Positions 26,224 through 35,850 are shown, counted from the stretch's first letter. The stretch is 64,000 nt of DNA from Blastocatellia bacterium (GCA_026985075.1 JALSQX010000001.1:34025-98024); one strand, 5' to 3'. Numbers and translations are program-made. Notes: generated by a model from the sequence alone, not told the origin.

Positions 26224-28848
26224 ATGATGGCGCGGAAGAAACTCGTTCTCATCGATGGCATGTCGAACGTCTATCGCGCGTACTTTGCTATCCCTCGCCT
26301 CTCTAACCGCCAGGGACTGCCCACCAATGCCATTTATGGATTCACGACCATGCTGCGAAAGGTCCTCAAAGACGAGCGGCCGGATTACATCGCCGTCGTT
26401 TTTGACACGGAAGAGCCCACCTTTCGACACGAGATGCATCCCGAGTATAAAGCGAATCGAGCGGAGATGCCCGACGACATGGCCTTGCAGATGCCCTATA
26501 TCCTTCGCGTCTGTGAAGCCTTGCGCATTCCCGTGCTAAAAATTCCCGGCTACGAAGCCGATGATATCATCGGGACGCTGGCTCGACGTGCTGAGAAGGA
26601 GAAGATGGACGTCGTCATCGTATCTAATGACAAGGATCTCTGTCAGTTGGTCGATGATCACGTCGTCGTCGTGAAGGCGGATCGGCAGACGACCACGGTA
26701 CTCGATCGCAAGGGGGTTGAGGAGCGACTGGGCGTGCCGCCGGAAAAGGTCGTTGATGTGTTGGCTCTGTGGGGCGACGCCTCCGATAACATCCCCGGCG
26801 CGCCGGGCATTGGTGAGAAGGGCAGTGCACAGATCATCAAGCAGTTCGGATCATTGGAGAACGCGCTCGCCCATTGGGATCAGGTCAAGCGCAAGTCGTA
26901 TCGAGAGGCGCTTCGCGATTATAAGGAGCAAATCCTGAAATCGCGCGAGCTGGTCACGATCAGAACTGATCTCCCCATCGACATCGACTGGGAGGCGCTT
27001 CGATATCGGGAGCCGGATCCCGATGAGACAATCGCGCTGTTCACCGAGTTGGATTTCGCGTCCCTGCTCAAGGACTTCATCGATCTCGATACCAGGAAAG
27101 TCGCCGCTCGGACGGCGCGCGCCGCGCGACCAACTGCAGAACCGCCGGGTGAATATCGCGTGGTGACCGATCGGCAGGAAGCCCGACGGATCCTCGATGG
27201 GCTCTGGGAGCGCGATCGCTTCGCGTTCGTCCTGGATATGAACGCCGATGAGGTGAGAGGCGTTTCCTTGGCCACTCGGCCGCGCTCGGCCAGCTACATC
27301 GATCTCACAACAAGCGGCCTCTCGCTCGACGATTTCCAGGAAGCGTTCGAAAACGGCCTGTTGGCCAAGACGACGCACGATTTGAAGCAGACGCTCAAGC
27401 TGTTCCTGCCTCGCCGTATGGCCATCGAGGGGTCGATCGATGATGTCATGATCGCTTCCTGGTTGTTGGATCCCAATCGCGGAAAGTACGATCTGGCCAC
27501 CATCGCGCGGGAGCACCTGGGCATCGACGTTCCCACCGAGGCGACGGCCGAGCATCTGGCCGAACAAGCTGATGTCATCTGGCGGCTGACCGGTGAGTTG
27601 CGCCAGCAATTGAAGGAGAATGAACTGACGAAGCTCTACGAAGAGATGGAATTGCCGCTCGTGGAGATTCTGGCCGACATGGAGCTGGCTGGCATTCGCG
27701 TCGATCCTCAAGTACTCCGGGAGGTGGGCGAGGAGCTGGAAGCCGAGCTGGAGGAGCTCTCCCAGAAGATTTATCGCGAAGCGGGACGGGAATTCAACAT
27801 CAACTCGCCCCAGCAACTAGCCGGAGTGTTCGAGGCCCTGCACATCGAGGTCACGCGCAAGACGAGAAAGACGGGGCGGATGTCGACCAGCGCTGACGTC
27901 CTCGAGGGATTGGCGTCTCAATATCCCATCGCCCGGTACGTTCTCGAATATCGCGAATTGGCCAAGTTGAAGGGAACGTACGTGGACGCGCTGCCCAAGT
28001 TGATCAATCCTCAGACCGGTCGAATTCACACGACGTTCGATCAGACGGGAACGGCGACCGGTCGGCTGTCATCGAAGAATCCCAATCTGCAGAACATCCC
28101 CGTTCGCTCTGAACGCGGGCGCGAGATTCGTAAAGCATTCGTCGCCGCTCCTGGTCATCGACTCATCTCCGCCGACTATTCGCAGATCGATCTGCGCGTT
28201 CTGGCGCATATGACGGGCGATGAGGCGATGACGCGGGCGTTTCGCGAGGGGCGCGATATCCACGCCGAGGTCGCACGCACCGTGTTCGGGGCCAAGACGG
28301 AAAAAGAGGAACGAGAGTTGCGTCGCCTGGCCAAGATCGTCAATTTCGCCATCGCTTATGGCATCGGCGCGTTCGGTCTCTCTCAACGGGTGGGTCTCTC
28401 GCGGAGAGAAGCGCAAGCTGTGATCGAGAATTATTACCGGCGCTATCCGGGCGTCCGTCGCTACATGGAAGAGACGCCCAAGCTGGCGCGGAAACAGGGC
28501 TTCGTCCGAAGCCTCTGTGGGCGCATCCGTCCCATTCCCCAGATCGCGAACAAGAATTATGCCGTCCGCCAACGCGCCGAGCGCGAAGCCATCAATGCGC
28601 CCATTCAAGGTGGTAGTGCCGATATCTTCAAACTGGGCATGATTCGCGTCTATCGGGCGTTGAAGCGGGAAGGGCTCAAGGCGCGCATGGTCCTTCAGGT
28701 TCACGATGAGCTTCTTCTGGAAGTTCCGGTGCGGGAGGTCAAACGGGTGCGCGAGCTGGTCAAACAGGAGATGGAACAGGCTTATCCGTTGCGCGTTCCG
28801 CTGGTCGTCGAAGTCGGCGAGGGGAAGAATTGGTTGGAAGTCAAGTAG
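26224..28848 (+). CDS. polA: DNA polymerase I
   Basis: This protein has about 874 residues. The N-terminal 5' nuclease domain reads LVLIDGMSNVYRAYFA, DTEEPTFRHEMHPEYKANR, GYEADDIIGTLA and DASDNIPGAPGIGEKG. The middle domain has the 3'-5' exonuclease fold, but motif I reads FVLDMNADEV and motif II reads THDLKQTLK. The DxE and Nxx-Y/D acids needed for proofreading therefore appear to be missing, as in Taq and Bst enzymes. The polymerase domain is complete: RLSSKNPNLQNIPVR, ISADYSQIDLRVLAH (motif A), RRLAKIVNFAIAYG (motif B, with the Phe that discriminates against dideoxynucleotides) and LQVHDELLLEV (motif C). It acts in Okazaki fragment maturation and repair. A leaderless start at 26224 is favoured over TTG 26185. 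Confidence 0.93.
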   Translation: MMARKKLVLIDGMSNVYRAYFAIPRLSNRQGLPTNAIYGFTTMLRKVLKDERPDYIAVVFDTEEPTFRHEMHPEYKANRAEMPDDMALQMPYILRVCEALRIPVLKIPGYEADDIIGTLARRAEKEKMDVVIVSNDKDLCQLVDDHVVVVKADRQTTTVLDRKGVEERLGVPPEKVVDVLALWGDASDNIPGAPGIGEKGSAQIIKQFGSLENALAHWDQVKRKSYREALRDYKEQILKSRELVTIRTDLPIDIDWEALRYREPDPDETIALFTELDFASLLKDFIDLDTRKVAARTARAARPTAEPPGEYRVVTDRQEARRILDGLWERDRFAFVLDMNADEVRGVSLATRPRSASYIDLTTSGLSLDDFQEAFENGLLAKTTHDLKQTLKLFLPRRMAIEGSIDDVMIASWLLDPNRGKYDLATIAREHLGIDVPTEATAEHLAEQADVIWRLTGELRQQLKENELTKLYEEMELPLVEILADMELAGIRVDPQVLREVGEELEAELEELSQKIYREAGREFNINSPQQLAGVFEALHIEVTRKTRKTGRMSTSADVLEGLASQYPIARYVLEYRELAKLKGTYVDALPKLINPQTGRIHTTFDQTGTATGRLSSKNPNLQNIPVRSERGREIRKAFVAAPGHRLISADYSQIDLRVLAHMTGDEAMTRAFREGRDIHAEVARTVFGAKTEKEERELRRLAKIVNFAIAYGIGAFGLSQRVGLSRREAQAVIENYYRRYPGVRRYMEETPKLARKQGFVRSLCGRIRPIPQIANKNYAVRQRAEREAINAPIQGGSADIFKLGMIRVYRALKREGLKARMVLQVHDELLLEVPVREVKRVRELVKQEMEQAYPLRVPLVVEVGEGKNWLEVK

Positions 28849-28982
28849 ACGAGAAGGCGAGGTGGTCGCACGCTCGTCGCAGAGAGGCGGCGCCGCTGCG
28901 CCCGCCAGCCGATCCTTCAGTATAGGGATGATCGAGGGCGAGTGGACGCCGGATCGTCATCGGGATAGCGGGAGGGCCGAGC

Positions 28983-29918
28983 GTGGGCGTTGAAAAAGGT
29001 TCGATGATTCTCGTCACCGGAGCGACCGGGTTCATTGGCCGTCGCTTGTCGGCGGCGCTCGATGAGTGCGGCTACGAAGTCGCCGTTTTGTCACGCCAGC
29101 CATCGCGCGCGCAGCAACGGGTGCCCCAGGCTAAGCTCGTCGAGGCTTGGAATCCACTCTCCGAACCCGCTCCCGTCCACGTCATCGAGCGCGTGCAGGG
29201 CATCGTTCATCTGGCCGGGGAGACGGTGGCCGGCCGCTGGACTGAAGCGCGAAAACGAGCCATTCGCGAGAGCCGCGTGCAGGGGACACGGAATCTGGTC
29301 GCTGCCGTGGCACAGACCGGGAATCGCCCTCGCGTTCTCGTCTCGGCCTCAGCAGTGGGCTATTATGGTGATCGCGGCGAAGAGATGTTGACCGAACAAT
29401 CGGCGCCAGGGCGTGACTTTCTCGCCGAGGTCTGTCAAGCCTGGGAAGCCGAAGCGGCGCGCGCCGAGGACCTCGGCGTGCGCGTCGTGCGGTTGCGCAT
29501 CGGATTAGTCATGGGCCCCGATGGTGGTGCGCTCAAGGAGATGCTTCCCCTGTTTCGTTTAGGATTGGGCGCGCCGCTGGGCAGCGGGCGACAATGGTGG
29601 TCGTGGATTCATCGTGACGATGTCGTGGGATTAGCCATCGAGGCGCTGGAGAAGGACGCCCTCTCCGGACCGGTCAACGCTACCGCCCCCGCGCCGGTGC
29701 GGAATAGCGAGTTCACGCGAACGCTCGGGCGCGTCCTCCGCCGTCCGACATGGCCCATGGGCGTACCCGCTTTCGTCCTTTGTATGCTCCAGGGAGAGTT
29801 CGCCGACGTGCTGCTGGCCAGTCAACGCGTCATCCCGACGCGCGCCCAGGCCATCGGTTACCCATTCCGATACGCCGACCTCGAACCGGCGCTTCGCGCC
29901 TGTGTGGAGAGGCGATGA
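28983..29918 (+). CDS. TIGR01777 family NAD(P)-dependent epimerase-like protein
   Basis: This protein has about 311 residues from GTG 28983, or 304 from ATG 29004. It has ILVTGATGFIGRRLSAAL and IVHLAGETVAGRWTEARKRAIRESRVQGT, the signature of TIGR01777 (SulA/YfcH-type). VSASAVGYYGDRGEE follows, then RLRIGLVMGPDGGALKEML and a C-terminal DUF1731-like part (PAFVLCMLQGEFADVLLASQRV). The catalytic role of this family is poorly defined, although the fold binds NAD(P). A GGGAGG about 7 nt upstream supports the GTG start, while ATG 29004 is equally natural for the family's N-terminus. It is separated from polA by 134 nt. Confidence 0.85.
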   Translation: MGVEKGSMILVTGATGFIGRRLSAALDECGYEVAVLSRQPSRAQQRVPQAKLVEAWNPLSEPAPVHVIERVQGIVHLAGETVAGRWTEARKRAIRESRVQGTRNLVAAVAQTGNRPRVLVSASAVGYYGDRGEEMLTEQSAPGRDFLAEVCQAWEAEAARAEDLGVRVVRLRIGLVMGPDGGALKEMLPLFRLGLGAPLGSGRQWWSWIHRDDVVGLAIEALEKDALSGPVNATAPAPVRNSEFTRTLGRVLRRPTWPMGVPAFVLCMLQGEFADVLLASQRVIPTRAQAIGYPFRYADLEPALRACVERR

Positions 29919-30139
29919 AGCCGATGGAGAGTGGTCCATAAGAGTCGCCCGTTCGCAGGCAGTATCCATGAGACGGTGACTCCGTTCCTGTAGCCGTAAC
30001 ACGCGCGGTGACCAGCGTTCAGAAGCCAGGTTGGTCACTGGCGAGCAGTCCCTCATCCGCGGGGGGCGCTCCTGAGCTCGCCTTTTAAGGAAGAGGCGCG
30101 AAAGCAAACCTCCATCGGTGTTCATTCGGCGCGCCGTCC

Positions 30140-30168
30140 TCGACAAACGCACGTCCCCCGACTAGTAT
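30140..30168 (+). promoter_or_regulatory. Promoter of the 30185-36806 operon
   Basis: TCGACA at 30140-30145 and TAGTAT at 30163-30168 are spaced by 17 bp, and the ATG at 30185 is 16 nt beyond the -10 box, leaving a very short leader. Confidence 0.45.
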
Positions 30169-30184
30169 TTCCTGATCGAAAGTG

Positions 30185-31147
30185 ATGAACGTCGCTGTCA
30201 TTGGTGTAGGCCAGATGGGGTGGCACCACGCCCGCGTGTACGCGGCTCTGGACGAGGTTCGGCTGGTCGGCGTTTGCGATATCGATCGCGCCCGTGCCGA
30301 CGCGGTGGCCGCCGAGTATCACACCGCGGCATATTACGATCATCGTCAACTCTTGGATCGAGTGGACGCCGTCAGCGTGGCCGTTCCCACCGAGAGCCAT
30401 GCTCGTATCGGTTACGAATTCTTGCAGCGAGGCATTTCCGTATTGATGGAGAAACCCATCAGTCGAACGCTCGATGAAGCCGATGCGCTCATTGCCGCGG
30501 CCGAGCAGTCGGGCGCCATCCTGCAGATCGGTCATTTGGAACGGTTCAATCCCGCCGTTCAGGCCGTCCAGGGGATCATCACACAACCGCGCTTCTTCGA
30601 AGCCCATCGACTGGGCGTGTTCAGTCCGCGAAGCCTGGACATCGATGCCGTCATGGATTTGATGATTCATGATCTGGACGTCATCCTCTCGCTCCTCGAT
30701 ACTGAAGCCGTCCATATCAGCGCCGTGGGCATCCCCGTTCTCTCGTCGCGCGTCGATATCGCCAACGCCCGGATCGAGTTCGCCGACGGTTGCGTAGCCA
30801 ATCTCACGGCCAGTCGCATCTCGCAGGAGAGGGTGCGCAAGCTGCGATTCTTCCAGCCGCACGATTACGTCTCGCTCGATTACACGCGACAGGAGGTGGA
30901 AATTTTCAGCCTCGTCCCTTCAGCTTCTTCCACCACGCGCCCTGAAATCTCCCGACGATTGCTCCCCGTTGAGAAACGCGAGCCGCTGCGCGCTCAGATC
31001 GAATCGTTCCTTCGCTGCGTGCGAGAACGAATCCCCCCTCGCGTTGATGGTCGGCAAGGGCGGCGCGCCCTCGCCCTGGCCCTTCGAGTGATGGAGAAAA
31101 TCCGCGAACACGCCGAGCGCGTGGGCATGGAATTGCGGTTCTCATGA
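30185..31147 (+). CDS. Gfo/Idh/MocA family oxidoreductase
   Basis: This NAD(P)-dependent dehydrogenase of the glucose-fructose oxidoreductase family has about 320 residues. It has VAVIGVGQMGWHHARVYA (Rossmann), VPTESHARIGYEFL, and VLMEKPISRTLDEA with the family's EKP lysine. QIGHLERFNPAVQA and MIHDLDVILSLL carry the expected catalytic region. The substrate is typically a sugar, an inositol or a nucleotide-sugar derivative and is not decidable here. A GTG at 30182 directly precedes ATG 30185. The gene opens an operon: its TGA overlaps the next ATG by 4 bp (ATGA at 31144). Confidence 0.85.
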   Translation: MNVAVIGVGQMGWHHARVYAALDEVRLVGVCDIDRARADAVAAEYHTAAYYDHRQLLDRVDAVSVAVPTESHARIGYEFLQRGISVLMEKPISRTLDEADALIAAAEQSGAILQIGHLERFNPAVQAVQGIITQPRFFEAHRLGVFSPRSLDIDAVMDLMIHDLDVILSLLDTEAVHISAVGIPVLSSRVDIANARIEFADGCVANLTASRISQERVRKLRFFQPHDYVSLDYTRQEVEIFSLVPSASSTTRPEISRRLLPVEKREPLRAQIESFLRCVRERIPPRVDGRQGRRALALALRVMEKIREHAERVGMELRFS

Positions 31148-32271
31148 AAGATCCATTGGCGCGAATTGATGGGCTCCTCTCTCGAGCCATCGCCAAGGGC
31201 TATTTCCCCAGTGCCGGTTACTTGCTGGCCGTAGGAGGCCGGATTATAATCAGTAAAGCACTGGGAGATGCTGTGATCGTGCCTGAGCGCATACCGGCGA
31301 CCACGGACACTATATATGACATCGCCTCACTCACCAAACCATTGGTGACCACCACGCTCGTTCTTCGCGCCAGGGAGCGGAAGTGGCTGGCGCTTGATGA
31401 TTCCATCGCGCGCTTTCTCCCCGAATGCGATCGGGCTGATAAGCGCTCGATCACCATCCGGCATTGTCTCACGCACACGGCCGGTTTCCCCTCCTGGCGG
31501 CCCATCTACGCCGAGATCTCAGATCGAGATCGACTGGCCGCCTACCTCGGCGATCTTCCATTGGCGTATGCGCCGGGGACCAAAGTCGTTTACAGCGATT
31601 TGGGATTCATCGCGCTGGGCGCGGTGTTGGAGCGCGTCTATGAAATGTCGTTCGATGAGCTGGCGCGTCGAGAGATTTTTGATCCTTTGGGATTGAAGCG
31701 CACAGCATATAATCCGCCGCCCGCCCTTCGACCAGAGATCGCCGGGTCGGAGACGACTATGGACCGCGAGCGCGCGCTGGTGCAAGAATTGGGATATCGG
31801 GTAGAAAACAATGAGACGCTGCGCGCCATTCTCCAGGAGCGCCCGTTCATCTGGGGGGAGGTCCAAGATGGCAACGCTTATTTTCTGGGCGGCGCCGCCG
31901 GGCATGGTGGCTTGTTCTCCACGTTGGCCGAGACACATCGGATGGCCGAGCAGTATCTGCCTCACTCCCAATTGCTCAGGCCGGAGAGTCGGGCGTTAGC
32001 CTCGCGAAACGCCACGAGGGGTCTCGGTCGCGATCGCTCACTCGGCTGGATGTTGGCCAGCACGAGAGGATGTGCCGCCGGTCGGGCGTTGCCGCCGAAT
32101 GCGTTCGGTCATACAGGATTCACCGGCACCAGTCTATGGATCGATCCCGACCGTCAGCGCGTGTACATCCTATTCACCAATCGCGGGCATCCAACACGGG
32201 TGGCTTTCAATATGAACAAGCTGCGACAGCGCTTTCATCTTTATGCGGCGCGAGCGTTGGATCGAATGTAG
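31144..32271 (+). CDS. Serine hydrolase, beta-lactamase / class C penicillin-binding protein family
   Basis: This 375-residue enzyme has the serine beta-lactamase fold. The Ser-x-x-Lys is in YDIASLTKPLVTT (Ser62, Lys65), the Tyr motif is VVYSDLGFIALG (YxN-like with Ser-Asp), and HCLTHTAGFPSW is the typical lead-in. FGHTGFTGTSLWIDP near the C-terminus is the third active-site motif (HTG). There is no clear signal peptide, so it may act in the cytoplasm or be exported by other means. Family activities include esterase, D-amino peptidase and cell-wall peptidase. It overlaps the oxidoreductase by 4 bp and is followed 3 nt later by tonB. Confidence 0.87.
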   Translation: MKDPLARIDGLLSRAIAKGYFPSAGYLLAVGGRIIISKALGDAVIVPERIPATTDTIYDIASLTKPLVTTTLVLRARERKWLALDDSIARFLPECDRADKRSITIRHCLTHTAGFPSWRPIYAEISDRDRLAAYLGDLPLAYAPGTKVVYSDLGFIALGAVLERVYEMSFDELARREIFDPLGLKRTAYNPPPALRPEIAGSETTMDRERALVQELGYRVENNETLRAILQERPFIWGEVQDGNAYFLGGAAGHGGLFSTLAETHRMAEQYLPHSQLLRPESRALASRNATRGLGRDRSLGWMLASTRGCAAGRALPPNAFGHTGFTGTSLWIDPDRQRVYILFTNRGHPTRVAFNMNKLRQRFHLYAARALDRM

Positions 32272-32274
32272 AGT

Positions 32275-33306
32275 ATGCTCGAGAAGACCTTATTCGCCAG
32301 TTTCTATACGCTGGAGCGGAGTCGCTACCGATCGCCGCTCTTTGCCACTGGCGTCTCGCTCTCGCTCCTCATACACGTCATGATGTTGATCTTTCTGCGC
32401 TCGCTCAGCATCGGCTTCGGCGAAGAAGAGGCGGCCGCTTATCTCCCCGGTGGAGGAAGATCGATCGGCGAGATCGTGGAGGTCTCCAGTCGCCCACTGA
32501 TCATGCCACCGCCGGAAGTCATCGATCGGTGGTTGCAACAACTCTCGTCAGTTGAGCCGAAGCAACCAAAGTATCTCGCCGAACGAAGCTCCATCGCCCG
32601 TCGTTCCGCTCGTCTCCGATCGAATGATCGCTCCCGGCGCCCAGCGGGCGGTGGTGAAGGAGGTGAGCCGGGTGGAGGCTCTGGCGCCGACGCCCAAGCC
32701 GCGAAGGAAATGACCCAAACAGAGACCGCCCAAGAAGAGACATCGCCCGCTGATCAGTCAGAGTCCGCTCAGGAATCACTTCCCGTCATCGAATCGACCG
32801 AGCGTTTGCCTACGGTGGCGTCTCAGCAGGAGCCCGCCGCCACCGGCCAGTCCCGTAAGTCGAAGGAGCCCAATCTGCCCCCGGTAGGTGAAGGACCAGA
32901 TGTGGCCGCCTTGCGGGAGACGGAACCACCTTCGGCGGCGGTCAGCGACCAAGAGTCGATCATTCATCCTCGTGGTCCCATCTCCGTCAATGCCAAAGGG
33001 GTTGGGCCGGTGGGTGCTTATCTGGCATATCTGGAGCGAACGATTTACCGGTACTGGCAGATTCCTCCCGAGGCGAACCTGTTGACGCAATCGGTATCGC
33101 TGACCATCGAGTTCGAAATCGCCAAGGATGGACGCCTCCTCTCCCTCCGTCTCTACAACTCGACTGGCATGCGAGCTCTGGATCGAGCCGCTATGCGAGC
33201 CATCCAGATGGCAGCGCCGTTTCGCCCGCTACCGGACGTTTTTCCGGGTCCGAGCCAATTATTCACTGATACGTTCATCTACCACCCGCCTCCCTCGTCG
33301 AGTTGA
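32275..33306 (+). CDS. tonB: TonB-family protein (energy transducer)
   Basis: This 343-residue protein has one N-terminal membrane helix (FATGVSLSLLIHVMMLIFL, about residues 23-41). A long disordered, Pro/Glu/Ser-rich spacer (about 60-230) follows, then a C-terminal TonB domain (YLERTIYRYWQIPPEA and the VSLTIEFEIAKDGRLLSL fold). TonB proteins span the periplasm and transmit proton-motive force to outer-membrane receptors, which implies a didermic cell. No exbB/exbD lies beside it. The gene starts 3 nt after the serine hydrolase stop and ends 6 nt before the SpoIID gene. Confidence 0.87.
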   Translation: MLEKTLFASFYTLERSRYRSPLFATGVSLSLLIHVMMLIFLRSLSIGFGEEEAAAYLPGGGRSIGEIVEVSSRPLIMPPPEVIDRWLQQLSSVEPKQPKYLAERSSIARRSARLRSNDRSRRPAGGGEGGEPGGGSGADAQAAKEMTQTETAQEETSPADQSESAQESLPVIESTERLPTVASQQEPAATGQSRKSKEPNLPPVGEGPDVAALRETEPPSAAVSDQESIIHPRGPISVNAKGVGPVGAYLAYLERTIYRYWQIPPEANLLTQSVSLTIEFEIAKDGRLLSLRLYNSTGMRALDRAAMRAIQMAAPFRPLPDVFPGPSQLFTDTFIYHPPPSSS

Positions 33307-33312
33307 GCGTCT

Positions 33313-35610
33313 ATGAAGCGAGTCATCGTGGTCTTGTTCGTTCTGTCTGCGCTGAGCCAAGGGCTCATTGCCTGGAGTCGGCCCAAAGCGGCCGGTCGGA
33401 GAATCGACTCGTTCGACGCGCTGAGCCAGCAGCGGAAATCGCGACCTCGGCGGGTGAAGCCCAGGCCCACACCGCCCGTCAAGCCGCTCTCTCCGCCCGA
33501 GCCATTCGGTCCCGCTGGCCCTTTCATCCGCGTGGCCTTGGCCATGGACGTTCCATCGGCGGCGATCACCTGTGATGGGGATATCGGGCGCCTCGACGAG
33601 GAGGGCCAGAAGCCCACGCGGTTGGCCAAGGCGGAGATTCATCTGGAACCTGCACCCTCGCCTGAAGGGCCGACTCGCGTCTATCGCATTCGCGTCGCCG
33701 TTGTGCGAGATCCGGGACACGCCGAGTGGTTGAAGCAACGGCTGCAAGCGCAATTCCGGCAGCCGGTCATTCTCAAACTGAGCGACGATGGGAAAGATCG
33801 CCTCCTGTACATCGGCGAATTCCACAGCGAACGAGACGCCTTTCCGCTGGCTCGCCGATTGAAATGGGCTGGTTATCGCGACATCACGTTGGTCGATGAG
33901 ATGGCGCCACCGAAACCGATTCTGGTGGCGCGAGACGCATCGGGTGCCGTGCTCTTCCAAGCTCCTCGGCAGCTCGTGTTGGCGCCCATGGATGAGCGAC
34001 GCGCCCCGTTGAGTTTCAATGGGCGAACCTATCGCGGACGGTTCGTAATACGCTTGAATCAACATGGTCGTCTGCTCGTCATGAACGAATTACCTCTGGA
34101 AGAGTACCTGTGGAGCGTCGTTCCTCATGCATTGAATCCGACGGCCTTTCCGGCGCTGGAAGCGCTCAAAGCTCAGGCAGTGGCGGCGCGCACATACGCC
34201 GTGTGGAAGAAGCTGAACGCCATGGATGTGGACGGCTACGATGTCGTCGCCCGGTCGCCGTTTCAAACTTATATGGGGATGGAGGTCGAGCATCCGCTCG
34301 GCACGCGCGCCGTCAACGAGACGCGGGGGCTCATCGTCACTTATGATGGCGAGCCCATCGAGGCGGTCTATACGGCCACCTGCGGTGGCCGAACGGAGGA
34401 TGCCCAGGCTGTATTCGGTCGAGCACGTCCTTACCTGCGCAGTGTGCCGTGCACACCGGAACGCCAGTGGCTGGAGGCGCACACCATGGTCACTGAGCGA
34501 CCGGTCGTTCCCGAACGGGGAATGGCGTTGCTCCAGCTCGTAGGATTGACGTTACCCGAAAACATCACTGTCGACTTCCTCGATGCGCCGGCGATGGCCG
34601 ATGAGGTCGCGTCGTGGTTGGCGGCGGTGGCCCGGTTCATGGGGCGGTCGGCTGAAGCCTTCGACGAATCCTCTGATCGCCTCGTTCAATTGAGTGGATT
34701 GGCGCAAGCGATCATCGAGAGATTCTATCCCCCGGACTATCTGGACGCTCTGTTCACGCCCGCCGATGTGACGTATCTCCTGGACTATGCCGATGGAACG
34801 ATCGCCTCGCCCTCGGCGCGCGCGGCGCTGGCCGCGCTCATCGACGATGGAGTCTTACCACCCTCATTATTGCGGCCATCGCGTGTGTCCGATCGCCTTT
34901 CGCGCGGTCAGGTATTGCGCGCGCTGGCCCGGCTCGTGGAGCGTCGCGGTCGAGTGCCCATCGAGACGGGGCGCGTGCGGTTGTTTCGCACTCATCAGTT
35001 GATCATCGAATCGGAGCAAGGCGAGGCGCGCGCCTATTCGGTGAGCGCATCGGCGTTCTTGTTCAAGCGACTGGGTTCAGAGTGCGTGCCGGTGAATCGG
35101 TTGATCATCGTGGGTGGCGAACGTGTATGGTTTCACCGCCATGCCGCCGGGGAGATCGATTATCTCGAGTTGGAGCCGAATCCTCAGGGGGCGGCGCGCG
35201 ATCGCTATTCGCCCGTCTCTCGCTGGAACGTTCGGCGCACGCCTGCGGAACTTCGAGAGCGGCTGGGCCAGCAGGGCATCGATGTGGGCGAGGTGATCGA
35301 CGTGAACGTGCTCCGGCGAGACGCCGCTCAGCGCGTGACCCGGTTGGAGATCGTCGGATCCCAGGGTCGCGAGACGTTGTCACGATCTCAAATTCGTACC
35401 GCCTTGGGGGTTCACGAGACATTGTTCGTCGTCGATCGTCGGTACGATCCTCAAGGTCACATCGCCGCGTTCATCTTCATCGGTCGTGGATGGGGTCACG
35501 GCGTCGGGCTCTGTCAAATGGGCGCCTATGGATTGGCACTGGAGGGAGTGTCTTTCGGCGACATTTTGAAGACCTATTATACTGGCGTGAAGGTCACGCG
35601 GATCTACTGA
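33313..35610 (+). CDS. SpoIID/LytB-domain protein with inserted SPOR-like domain
   Basis: This 765-residue protein has an N-terminal signal (VIVVLFVLSALSQGLIAW) and a basic Pro-rich linker. The SpoIID/LytB domain appears in pieces. FIRVALAMDVPSAAI (about 71) opens it. An insert of about 80 residues (VYRIRVAVVRDPGHAEWL through GYRDITLVDE, 122-196) resembles a SPOR peptidoglycan-binding domain. The core LPLEEYLWSVVPHALNPTAF and LKAQAVAARTYAVW (about 260-298), and YTATCGGRTEDAQAVFG, follow. After a second insert of over 300 residues the closing motif GRGWGHGVGLCQMGAYGLA (about 726-744) appears. SpoIID is a lytic transglycosylase acting on denuded glycan. The role is probably cell-wall remodelling, with a periplasmic location. 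Confidence 0.87.
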   Translation: MKRVIVVLFVLSALSQGLIAWSRPKAAGRRIDSFDALSQQRKSRPRRVKPRPTPPVKPLSPPEPFGPAGPFIRVALAMDVPSAAITCDGDIGRLDEEGQKPTRLAKAEIHLEPAPSPEGPTRVYRIRVAVVRDPGHAEWLKQRLQAQFRQPVILKLSDDGKDRLLYIGEFHSERDAFPLARRLKWAGYRDITLVDEMAPPKPILVARDASGAVLFQAPRQLVLAPMDERRAPLSFNGRTYRGRFVIRLNQHGRLLVMNELPLEEYLWSVVPHALNPTAFPALEALKAQAVAARTYAVWKKLNAMDVDGYDVVARSPFQTYMGMEVEHPLGTRAVNETRGLIVTYDGEPIEAVYTATCGGRTEDAQAVFGRARPYLRSVPCTPERQWLEAHTMVTERPVVPERGMALLQLVGLTLPENITVDFLDAPAMADEVASWLAAVARFMGRSAEAFDESSDRLVQLSGLAQAIIERFYPPDYLDALFTPADVTYLLDYADGTIASPSARAALAALIDDGVLPPSLLRPSRVSDRLSRGQVLRALARLVERRGRVPIETGRVRLFRTHQLIIESEQGEARAYSVSASAFLFKRLGSECVPVNRLIIVGGERVWFHRHAAGEIDYLELEPNPQGAARDRYSPVSRWNVRRTPAELRERLGQQGIDVGEVIDVNVLRRDAAQRVTRLEIVGSQGRETLSRSQIRTALGVHETLFVVDRRYDPQGHIAAFIFIGRGWGHGVGLCQMGAYGLALEGVSFGDILKTYYTGVKVTRIY

Positions 35611-35763
35611 GCGGGATTCGCATCGATCGAGGAGAGCGGGAGTGGCAGCGTGGTTCTGTCGGAGCCTCGCCGTTCTCATTGCCGATACCGGCTGGATTCT
35701 TCGAGGCGCTGAACAGAGCGTTTCCACACCATACCGGAGGAATCGTCGCTGGTGAATGAGACA

Positions 35764-35850
35764 ATGACGCGAAAGCAGCAGCTTGGGCTTCTCATCCTGT
35801 TGGCGGCGCTCATCGTCTATGCGGTCTATCGTTGGGTGAACCTGCCGTGA
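35764..35850 (+). CDS. 28-residue single-pass membrane peptide
   Basis: This short frame (MTRKQQLGLLILLAALIVYA then VYRWVNLP) has a basic start followed by about 18 hydrophobic residues. Its TGA (35848-35850) overlaps the miaA ATG (TGATG), the arrangement expected of a translated gene. It was too short for standard gene calling. I see no homologue to name. A role as a membrane anchor or small regulator is possible. Confidence 0.45.
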   Translation: MTRKQQLGLLILLAALIVYAVYRWVNLP

